A stretch of DNA of 64,000 bases from an uncultured Eggerthellaceae bacterium (GTDB lineage Bacteria > Actinomycetota > Coriobacteriia > Coriobacteriales > Eggerthellaceae): positions 1 to 64,000 of the forward strand of contig CAJUSF010000041.1 of NCBI GenBank assembly GCA_910588945.1, written 5' to 3'. A program made the translations under genes and the position numbers. Of the stretch, positions 17,762-24,544 are shown one piece after another (position 1 is the first letter of the stretch; each line of letters opens with the position of its first letter). The notes below the pieces were generated by a model, which was not told where the DNA came from, did no database searches, and saw only the letters and a program-made list of their open reading frames with translations.

Positions 17762-18003
17762 TATCTTGCCTCCATATCTTTCTTTACTGACTGGATGCCG
17801 CTCTCTTTGCTTAGCTGCTCGGATGCTTTACAGGCAAACTTAGCCTCACAATGAAGAGAGGTGTTTCGACCGTTTTGAAATGAATCAATCAGGCTTTTTA
17901 CTTCTTTTTGCTCAGCAAGCTCTTCTTGGATTTCCCAATCCTCATAACCCGCATCACGCATTCGAGCTACAAACTCATCCTGAGTCTTCGATCCGTGCGT
18001 CAT
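17761..18003 (-). CDS. Small protein consisting mostly of the C-terminal tail
   Basis: 80 residues from the ATG at 18003, chosen over an upstream GTG at 18012 because AGGTGAT is then spaced well. The first 45 residues form a charged helical region (DEFVARMRDAGYEDWEIQEE) and the rest is the tail SLHCEAKFACKASEQLSKE ending in MEAR. It is the smallest carrier of the module. The stop overlaps the start of the 246-residue gene by one base. No family recognised; it may be an adaptor for tagged proteins. Confidence 0.65.
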   Translation of the reverse strand: MTHGSKTQDEFVARMRDAGYEDWEIQEELAEQKEVKSLIDSFQNGRNTSLHCEAKFACKASEQLSKESGIQSVKKDMEAR

Positions 18004-18012
18004 ACAGATCAC

Positions 18013-19134
18013 CTATCTAGCTTGTACGGTTTTTGAAGGCGGATTAACTGCTTGATGATTCATGAGTTCTTGACTGGCCTGCTTTGAGACCTCACCCAGA
18101 TCCTTTACAGAGGAGGAATAAGAGGGACCAAAGCTGGAACGCACCTCTTCGATGGTCAACTTCGGTGGACACAAGTCACTCCCTTCAGATATCTCATCGA
18201 TCGCACACATGACTTCATCCCAAGCCATAGCTAGGTTGTTATCCGCCCCGATAGTGAAGTCTTGTGCAATGCTCTTTACTCTACTATTAAGCTCATCACT
18301 AATTGCTGTATATCCTTCATCAATCAATTCGTTATAGAGACATACCTGAACGATCTCTTTGATGTGATCGTTTATCTCTTCGCTATAGGCAAGGATCTGA
18401 CCCGCCTGAATGAGCTTATCGATATCTTGGACACCTTCACAAAGGCCATCATCGATTGCCTGTTGGACATAGCCTTGATTAACAGGAACCTTGTACCACT
18501 CAAGCAAGTTAGCGGTATAAACGTCAACCGCACTATCGGCTGCTTCACTGACAAGATCATCCATATCGCCGTCAAAGCTGATAGAGTCAACAGCGCACTG
18601 ATCTACATCAGAAAGAGGAATCCTTTTCTTGAGGTCTTCAATGTAGTGGTACCCCTCTGGAAGCGTTGGATGCTCAAGCTCACGCTTCATTTCAAGCGTT
18701 TCCACAACCTCAAGGATATTTTCTTGTTTTTCATCAAACACTCGATCTAAAGTACGAATTGTATTGTTATCGATTTCGCAATTACTGAAGAAATCCCTAG
18801 CCTCTTGCATCTTCTGAAATGCAATAAACGCCTTGTGAATAGAATCTGGAGTTCCAAAATCTTCAACAAAGTCTGGAAAACCACCGGAGCCGTAATCTGT
18901 TGCGATTGCAGCATCTCGAATTATCGACTGAAGAATGTCATACTTTTCAGGCTCAACGAATTGCGGATTGCACTGATAATTAGCCTTAAACGCGTAACCA
19001 GCATGCGTTACCCACACATCATATATAACGTGATCCGAAGTAAACTTGTCCTTTTGCTCTGCACTCTCTTCCCATGTAACTTTAGTGTTCAGATAGAACT
19101 CAGCCGCCCTAATGATGTCTTCTTGCTCCGCCAT
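18013..19134 (-). CDS. Large acidic accessory protein with the C-terminal tail
   Basis: 373 residues, strongly acidic and soluble. No catalytic motif recognised. The acidic surface and the position just after the replication gene recall DNA-mimic anti-restriction proteins of the ArdA type, but no ArdA motif is visible and this is only a thought. The end reads SVKDLGEVSKQASQEL and then a stretch ending TVQAR, matching the shared tail. Its tail pattern is close to that of the 246-residue protein. Confidence 0.7.
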   Translation of the reverse strand: MAEQEDIIRAAEFYLNTKVTWEESAEQKDKFTSDHVIYDVWVTHAGYAFKANYQCNPQFVEPEKYDILQSIIRDAAIATDYGSGGFPDFVEDFGTPDSIHKAFIAFQKMQEARDFFSNCEIDNNTIRTLDRVFDEKQENILEVVETLEMKRELEHPTLPEGYHYIEDLKKRIPLSDVDQCAVDSISFDGDMDDLVSEAADSAVDVYTANLLEWYKVPVNQGYVQQAIDDGLCEGVQDIDKLIQAGQILAYSEEINDHIKEIVQVCLYNELIDEGYTAISDELNSRVKSIAQDFTIGADNNLAMAWDEVMCAIDEISEGSDLCPPKLTIEEVRSSFGPSYSSSVKDLGEVSKQASQELMNHQAVNPPSKTVQAR

Positions 19135-19148
19135 CTCTTCTTTCCTCT

Positions 19149-20126
19149 CTACGCCCTTGATTGGTTTTCTTCGATATATCGATCAACCTTCTTCTTGTTG
19201 ATCCTCGACAACTCATCCATACGAGATTTGATCTCCACAGACCTCTCTTCAGTGATGTCCTTCTTAAGGGATTCGCGAGCAAGCTGTATCAGCTCCAGCG
19301 AGTGCTCTTGGAACTCCGCGTCTGAGGTCTCAAGCGCTATGCGAGCCTCTTCTTCAGCCTTGCGACGCTTGTCTGCCTCGATAGTTTCGGGAGTGCGTTT
19401 GATAATGGAGTGCTTGCAGCTACGTGGTTTTCCGGCATCAAAGAGAAGACCGTCGGAATCGCTAAGGTAATTCTTAAGACGTTTTGAGTATCGAATGGTT
19501 TCTGGGTGCTCATTCTTGTAGCGCTCTACATAGAGCGAATACGCATCCTCGATCTCTTTTGGAGTGTATCCGCGCAAGACCGCATCGTTATACGCATCAA
19601 TCGTCTCTTGATATTCAGATGCATGAACCTTCTTGAGTGAAAGCTTCTCAAGACGTTTGAAACCTTCAGGGGTGTCACAAATAACCTCTTTAGTCTCTTT
19701 TGTCTTTGCTTTGCTGGTAGATTTGCGAGGATCTGTTGAGTTTGGAAGGTTATTAACCTTGTTAGCTTTTGCTTGAGTTTTTGCTTCAACTAAAGCAGAA
19801 GCATCATCAGTGAGATGGGCATTGCTCAGCAACTTGTAGATGGTTTTAGCACCATTACGCGTTCTGAAAGTTTTAACCTCAATAATCCCAAATGCCTGAA
19901 GCTCTTTGCGAGCTGAATAGAACGTATCCTTTGCCAGCTGAAGCTCACGACGCATGGTTTCAGTTGAAGGGAAAGCGGTATCTCCTGAGCCTGCGAATGA
20001 GCATAGATACGAGTAGAGCGCTTTTGCTTTTGTAGAGATGAAATCAGCACGCATGACCTTTCTGGATACGATTCCGTATCCATCAGCCATGACTTCATCA
20101 AGCTCTAAGTAGTTTTCGTTTTTCAT
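19149..20126 (-). CDS. Replication-initiation-type helix-turn-helix protein (RepA-like)
   Basis: 325 residues. The N-terminal 105 residues form a winged helix (RKVMRADFISTKAKALYSYL, then FPSTETMRRELQLAKDTFY) of the kind found at the start of RepA-like initiators and Tn1549 proteins. The remainder is a charged helical region that ends in a basic, Glu/Lys-rich coiled coil. This protein lacks the C-terminal tail, so the tail is not simply a mark of all soluble proteins in the element. It probably binds the element's origin or controls its copying. Confidence 0.75.
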   Translation of the reverse strand: MKNENYLELDEVMADGYGIVSRKVMRADFISTKAKALYSYLCSFAGSGDTAFPSTETMRRELQLAKDTFYSARKELQAFGIIEVKTFRTRNGAKTIYKLLSNAHLTDDASALVEAKTQAKANKVNNLPNSTDPRKSTSKAKTKETKEVICDTPEGFKRLEKLSLKKVHASEYQETIDAYNDAVLRGYTPKEIEDAYSLYVERYKNEHPETIRYSKRLKNYLSDSDGLLFDAGKPRSCKHSIIKRTPETIEADKRRKAEEEARIALETSDAEFQEHSLELIQLARESLKKDITEERSVEIKSRMDELSRINKKKVDRYIEENQSRA

Positions 20127-20135
20127 TAGATCACG

Positions 20136-20393
20136 CTACGCTCTTACAAGATTCGATGTCTCAAAGCCTGCACGATCTAGCTCCGCCAAACCACGAAGAA
20201 CCTCATCCCTAGATCCACATCCAAGAGAGAGGAGAGTGTTGATTGTATTTTTTTGCGAAATGCCGAGAGAGATAATCAGAAGATAGAGACCCTTAGCTGA
20301 ACCAGAAAGTGGAGCACTCCAGAAATCAGGCTCGATGCGATGATAAACATTATCAACGTAAAGATCTGCTACAAGAATCGGATTATGTTTCAC
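20136..20393 (-). CDS. Small winged-helix-like protein upstream of repA
   Basis: 85 residues starting at a GTG with AAAGGAA upstream. The sequence LSGSAKGLYLLIISLGISQK then TINTLLSLGCGSRDEVLRGL resembles the initiator-type winged helix in the next gene, so it may be a paralogous DNA-binding domain acting as a regulator of repA. It is the first gene of the long minus-strand operon. Confidence 0.6.
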   Translation of the reverse strand: MKHNPILVADLYVDNVYHRIEPDFWSAPLSGSAKGLYLLIISLGISQKNTINTLLSLGCGSRDEVLRGLAELDRAGFETSNLVRA

Positions 20394-20450
20394 GTCATTC
20401 CTTTCGCCGCTAATTAATTTGCTTTAGCGAAATGACGCGTTCCTAACCTA

Positions 20451-20508
20451 CTGTAAGTTTTTTGGAAGAGCGGAAAGGAGGATCACCGCTCTTCCTGATG
20501 GCTTACAG
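20451..20508. repeat. Two-tier perfect stem-loop upstream of the replication operon
   Basis: Outer arms CTGTAAG (20451-20457) and CTTACAG (20502-20508) enclose inner arms GGAAGAGCGG (20464-20473) and CCGCTCTTCC (20486-20495), with a 12 nt loop and 6 nt bulges of T-rich and mixed bases. All 17 pairs are perfect. It lies in the control region before the ICE operon. Structures like this occur at single-strand origins, oriT sites and leader RNAs. Confidence 0.75.
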
Positions 20509-20532
20509 CGAGGCGAAGAAAAGGGAACTAAA

Positions 20533-20566
20533 AAACGCCTTTCGCCGGTCAACGAAAGACGTTTTA
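20533..20566 (-). terminator. Probable rho-independent terminator
   Basis: Arms AAAACGCCTTTCG and CGAAAGACGTTTT pair over 13 bp with one mismatch and an 8 nt loop. Read on the minus strand it ends in a run of T, so it would stop transcription leaving the frameshifted gene at 20625-21235 before it enters the ICE promoter region. It could act both ways. Confidence 0.7.
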
Positions 20567-20624
20567 TCTTGGGAGTGTTACCTAAGGGGGTAGCAGTAAC
20601 ACTAATTGCATTTATTCTTTCAAT

Positions 20625-21235
20625 TCACATTCCCACCTGCGTAATCCAAGTTCTCCACCAAACTTTTGAATCGTTTTCTACGTATTCCATCGCCCAGTAT
20701 TTCGGGATCTCAGTCTCCCCCAGCACTCGTGTCTCCAAAGAAGACACGGAAGTTGATAACTCCAAGTCACCATTAGCAAAAGCTGCTGAAACAATTGGCT
20801 GGTCGATAGTTATATTCGAGTCAAAATCAAACACGCAAGCTTCATAACCCTCTGAACCACCATGCAGCACATTGATAATTTCATTTGTTTTAGGCACGGG
20901 AATCAAACTCGAGATATTGCTTTGCTTAATCCCCTTTTCGATTTTTTTACAACGCCCTCACGTAACACCCTAACCGAATGCGCACTCAACCTTGATCCAG
21001 GGGTCCATTTCAAAATCTGAGGAATGTCCACGTGAACCTTCGAGTCAAATCTTTCATTATGAGAAACTTGTCGCCCTTGAGTATCTACTCGCCTATGACG
21101 CTCTTTCTCGATAATCCAGTTCTGCACTATCTCTACAATAGTCGGCCAAATCTCTTTTCTGGGATCATCTGGAAAAACCTCAAAAACCGAAGCATAGAAC
21201 AAATTAGATACGCCACCAAACCCTTGTTCAATCAT
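20625..21235 (-). pseudogene. Unknown gene interrupted by a frameshift at a run of seven A
   Basis: Two overlapping frames (21235-20903 and 20906-20625) read as one protein of about 203 residues if one base is added to the seven-A run at 20942-20948 (T on the plus strand). The joined frame then continues VKKIEKGIKQSN into PVPKTNEIINV, which reads as sensible coding sequence; without it the first frame ends with a different stretch ending ISRV. The second frame could only start with TTG. It may be a decayed gene, a slippage-regulated gene or a sequence error. No family recognised. A second possibility is two separate genes coupled by a TTGA overlap. Confidence 0.55.
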
Positions 21236-21290
21236 CTTCGTCCTCTAATTCCCATTTCGACTGAATCGTCTGCCATTTAAATAATGTCAT
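21228..21290 (-). CDS. Possible 20-residue leader peptide or gene remnant
   Basis: A 20-codon open frame (starts MTLFKWQ, ends with six acidic residues) overlaps the start of the next gene in the pattern GATGATTGA, as coupled genes do. It is rich in Trp and acid residues. Its own ribosome site is poor. It may be the 3' remnant of a lost gene. Confidence 0.25.
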   Translation of the reverse strand: MTLFKWQTIQSKWELEDEDD

Positions 21291-21524
21291 ACCTTAAATA
21301 ACACACTAACCTGCTCCTTGGTTCCACCCTTCATTCGAATGCAACGCGATAGATACGAGACTCATGTTTTTGTGGGGTTCGATTCAAGCCCATTCTTTTT
21401 ACAGGTAAATACCTTTGATGTTCTTGGTATCTTACCGAAAATAATATTGCGAGACAAATCACCCGACTCCGTCTCACTTTGAATCAATTTCAGCCATTCG
21501 TATACCCATCTAAAGAATATAAAT

Positions 21525-21540
21525 AGAGGTTTACCCCTCT
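21525..21540 (-). terminator. Weak hairpin after the GIY-YIG gene
   Basis: AGAGG/CCTCT with a 6 nt loop lies just past the stop at 21547 and is followed on the minus strand by a T-rich stretch. The stem is short, so termination is plausible but not certain. The rest of 21291-21546 holds nothing else I can identify; it is AT-rich. Confidence 0.4.
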
Positions 21541-21546
21541 GTTCAT

Positions 21547-22377
21547 CTATCTATACAACGCATCTAGAGTTACCTTGTCTTCATCCTTCCATTCTGTCCA
21601 CCCATTATTGGAGCCACCTAGCGCGAAATCAGCTGCTCCACTGGGAGACTTAAACGGGAGCGTCTTCTGCAAAAGACCCATTCCATTTCCAATTACTCGT
21701 ATATCACCTGTATTAACCAGATCCTGTCTCATTTTTTTATACGTATCATTCTTCGGATCGACTGATAGGTCAATTTCAGATCCCTCTAACAAGTCAAATG
21801 TCTCTCCCCTGTAAGCACCTTTGGTTTTTATACCTCGTCGTGTTGTATGAAATATCTTCATATTCCCTAATACTTCAGATTGTTCTTCTAGCTGATAGCC
21901 GAAAGTTGCCATACTGAAAGCTATCTCATCATAAATTTGCTCAATCACTGGCTTTTGATATTCATCGATTTCATATCTTGGGTCAACTTTGTTTTCTACT
22001 TCGTAGCGTTTTGAGGATGCCGCTTTTCCTATCGCATATTTCTCTAATGCACTAATGTTGTCCAAAGAGAATGATTGATTATCATCTGATAAGAACAATA
22101 TCGCCTTATTCCAAAAATCCTTTTTTGCGTTATGGTCATCCAATCGATTGATTCCTTGAGTAGTTTGACCGACATACAACTGCGAAATCAATCCATCTTC
22201 ATCGCTGATTAAATAGTAGATTCCCCGTAAGGGTAAATTGGAGATTTTTTTAGCTCTTGCCAACAACGGCCTAGGAATGAACACTGATTGCATGGTGGAC
22301 AAAATGCGATGACTAACGCGAATACCACTTGGATCACCATCAATAAATTGGGTAGTTACTGTTATATGCTTAGTCAT
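21547..22377 (-). CDS. GIY-YIG nuclease-domain protein with DUF4357
   Basis: About 276 residues from the ATG at 22377, which has GAGG at good spacing (a TTG lies four codons earlier). Residues 45-115 carry the GIY-YIG fold (RGIYYLISDEDG, then LYVGQTTQGINRL), and the last 85 residues match a DUF4357 region (TKGAYRGETFDLLEGSEIDL, later SPSGAADFALGG and NNGWTEWKD). Such proteins are often found beside type I restriction systems, and that is the case here. A role as nuclease effector or repair accessory in defence is inferred. Confidence 0.8.
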   Translation of the reverse strand: MTKHITVTTQFIDGDPSGIRVSHRILSTMQSVFIPRPLLARAKKISNLPLRGIYYLISDEDGLISQLYVGQTTQGINRLDDHNAKKDFWNKAILFLSDDNQSFSLDNISALEKYAIGKAASSKRYEVENKVDPRYEIDEYQKPVIEQIYDEIAFSMATFGYQLEEQSEVLGNMKIFHTTRRGIKTKGAYRGETFDLLEGSEIDLSVDPKNDTYKKMRQDLVNTGDIRVIGNGMGLLQKTLPFKSPSGAADFALGGSNNGWTEWKDEDKVTLDALYR

Positions 22378-22561
22378 TTTCGGCCTCAATTATTCCCTTT
22401 AAAAATGGCTGTACTCTGTTCATCCAAACCTGATTATATATAGCAGATGTCAGATAAAGTACCGAGAGTCCATCTTAATCTAATATTTTTACTTGCTTTA
22501 AAGAGTACATTGATCGTATAAATGATTATTTAGCTGCGTGAACACTAAAATAATAGCCTAT

Positions 22562-22921
22562 TCATTTCCAATATTTATTTATTAGCGTTAGCCTAATGAT
22601 TGCCGTCAGAATAACTATGCAGCATATAATGATTAAGATAGAGATTACTAGACGCTGATTTAATAGCTCAATGGTCGAGCTTATTAATATGAAAGCAAAT
22701 TTAAATATTACCGAAAGAGCTAGAAGAATAATTCCAGTCCATGACCATTTTACCTGAGGGATTATTTCTTTTGTATCTCTTTCTGCAATCCAACCGACCG
22801 TATTGATGTTTTTTGCCTTATTGCGATTTATAAAAACAATCGGCCATACAGTAAGAATGGTTCCTATAAGATAAAGCAAATCAAAAACCCAGTTAGAGAT
22901 TGCATAAATCAATCGAATCAC
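22562..22921 (-). CDS. Small membrane protein downstream of hsdS
   Basis: 119 residues starting with GTG inside the 3' end of hsdS (29 bp overlap). About four hydrophobic segments are seen, with a soluble loop around residues 35-55 containing WIAERDTKEIIPQVKWSW. No family recognised. The overlap suggests translation coupled to hsdS. The gap 22390-22561 before it is very AT-rich with no clear feature. Confidence 0.55.
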   Translation of the reverse strand: MIRLIYAISNWVFDLLYLIGTILTVWPIVFINRNKAKNINTVGWIAERDTKEIIPQVKWSWTGIILLALSVIFKFAFILISSTIELLNQRLVISILIIICCIVILTAIIRLTLINKYWK

Positions 22922-24104
22922 TTCCGTAAGGTTCTTCTAAATACATTTTTAGCTGCGCGAGATCTACTTCCGCGACGTCGATTTTTCCTGACATTAACCG
23001 AGGCAACAACGTATCCCTCAGCTTTTGCAGGTTGCGATTCTTTGCTTCATTATTACAGATCATTTCATCAAGGAGTGCGACAACATTTTCAAATGAATCT
23101 AATTCTTCTTCAGATGGAAGCGGAACTACCAGATCATTGAGTGCTTTCTTGTTGATGGAGCCAAACACCGTACCGTCTCCATTGTACGAATCAAGAGTCT
23201 TCCTGAGCGATCTCATTAGATACAAGCAAAAGGACTGGTAATCAGAATGAATTGCGGCCAAGCCTCGTCCGATACAGCAGTCCTCATAAGCAACATTTAT
23301 ATCGCCTACAGGTGCTCGCACACTCATCAGAACGTCCCCTGTTTTGGCCATACGTTTTGGTTCCGTTGTAAACAGTCTTTGAGTCGGAAATCTCCATCCG
23401 AACTCTCCACGGCCTTGGTAGAAGGTTTCACCGATTCGATTCTCGTTATACGAAGATCCCGAAGGAGATTGGCCCATCGTTACACTTGCTAGCTCAGATA
23501 AGGCGGTGGTTTTCTCCGTCTCACTGAAGCGCTCTTTGAAGATAGCGTCAGCAAGCTCTTCTAAATAATCATTTATGCGATTATTGATTCGTATTTTAGA
23601 ATCAATAGAATCAACAACCCGCACGATCGCTTCTTGTTTTTTCTTTTCGGGAAGCCTAAAAGAATAAGAAAATAAATCAGCGTTTCCCAATGTTGGATAC
23701 GTTGAAACGCTTTGCTCCGCAAGTGCATTGAAATAGCTGATCGCTTCTTTTGAAGTCAGTACATAATATAAATACTTCGGCTCTATTGATTCCGTTTTGG
23801 CATCAATCACGCTAAAACCAGTAGAAACAAGCATATTATCCAGAGGATTATCCAAAATAGCATAATGCTCTTGATTTGGGCGTACCATGGAATAAATAAT
23901 GCTGCGGTTTTTGACTTTACGACGACATCTTGAAGGTATCTTATCTTTTGTCGGATCAAAATACTGAATCTCGTTGATAGAGCCCCTAAACACACTACCA
24001 GTATCAAGATATGCAATCTCTTTCCAATTCTCTTTTAATGAATATTGTCTGGAATTGATCGATGCTACATCACCAACTGCAACCCACTTAGAACCCAAAG
24101 CCAA
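22893..24104 (-). CDS. hsdS: Type I restriction-modification specificity subunit
   Basis: 403 residues with two target-recognition domains (about 1-150 and 195-350), each followed by a conserved helical spacer (LPEKKKQEAIVRVVDSIDSK and LPSEEELDSFENVVALLDEM). Translation starts at a TTG with GGAGG just upstream, inside the end of the preceding reading frame. The two half-domains recognise the two parts of a split DNA target. Which target cannot be read from sequence. Confidence 0.93.
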   Translation of the reverse strand: MALGSKWVAVGDVASINSRQYSLKENWKEIAYLDTGSVFRGSINEIQYFDPTKDKIPSRCRRKVKNRSIIYSMVRPNQEHYAILDNPLDNMLVSTGFSVIDAKTESIEPKYLYYVLTSKEAISYFNALAEQSVSTYPTLGNADLFSYSFRLPEKKKQEAIVRVVDSIDSKIRINNRINDYLEELADAIFKERFSETEKTTALSELASVTMGQSPSGSSYNENRIGETFYQGRGEFGWRFPTQRLFTTEPKRMAKTGDVLMSVRAPVGDINVAYEDCCIGRGLAAIHSDYQSFCLYLMRSLRKTLDSYNGDGTVFGSINKKALNDLVVPLPSEEELDSFENVVALLDEMICNNEAKNRNLQKLRDTLLPRLMSGKIDVAEVDLAQLKMYLEEPYGSDSIDLCNL

Positions 24105-24177
24105 TCGCCTCCATATACTTACGAATCTGCTCTTGAAGCCGGTTAGGCTCCTTAAAGAGCTTTTCGATTTCGCCAGT
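24088..24177 (-). repeat. HsdM C-terminus repeat, copy 2
   Basis: About 90 bp that match 24455-24544 at roughly 85 percent. This copy forms the 3' end of the RhuM chimera and includes the ribosome site and TTG start of hsdS. Confidence 0.85.
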
Positions 24178-24471
24178 TATAACTGCCTCTAAAGGATAGT
24201 AATTAACCTGATAGCTTTTTCCATCCGCAGCAGTTGTCCGGAATTTCCGGACAACTGACTCTGGATCCAACTCTCCCTCATTAAATATGTTATTTAAATG
24301 CTCACTGATTGTTTTCTTCGAGATCTGATACAACTCTCCCATATGCGCTTGAGTGAGCCACATATTCTCGCCATGAAAAACGCACTCTATTTCTGGTGCT
24401 CCAGAAGCAGACTGATAGATAACAATGTCACCAGAGTTAGCGGGTATAACTTCATTAGAACCCAAAGCCAA
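24088..24471 (-). CDS. RhuM N-terminal fragment fused to a copied HsdM C-terminus
   Basis: 127 residues from a TTG start that copies the hsdS start context. The body (FHGENMWLTQAHMGELYQIS, then ISEHLNNIFNEGELDPESVV and FRTTAADGKSYQVNYYPLEA) is the N-terminal DNA-binding-like domain of RhuM-family proteins, normally about 330 residues. It stops abruptly, and the last 26 residues (EKLFKEPNRLQEQIRKYMEA and on) match the end of HsdM. The result keeps the hsdM-like stop and hsdS start overlap, so hsdS translation is preserved. It is either an active small gene or a remnant. Confidence 0.75.
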   Translation of the reverse strand: MALGSNEVIPANSGDIVIYQSASGAPEIECVFHGENMWLTQAHMGELYQISKKTISEHLNNIFNEGELDPESVVRKFRTTAADGKSYQVNYYPLEAVITGEIEKLFKEPNRLQEQIRKYMEAIGFGF

Positions 24472-24544
24472 TCGCCTCCATATTCTTGCGAATCTGCTCT
24501 TGAAGCTGATTGGACTCCTCAAAGAGCTTTCCAAGCTCACCAGT
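24455..24544 (-). repeat. HsdM C-terminus repeat, copy 1
   Basis: The original 3' end of hsdM, about 90 bp, direct repeat of 24088-24177. It includes the ribosome site and TTG start of the RhuM chimera. Recombination between the copies would remove the chimera and restore a direct hsdM-hsdS junction. Confidence 0.85.

Noticed and set aside
19149..20126. Considered as the missing relaxase
   Set aside because: The protein has a winged-helix start and no HUH, Rep_trans or catalytic tyrosine motif that I can find; initiator-type fits better.
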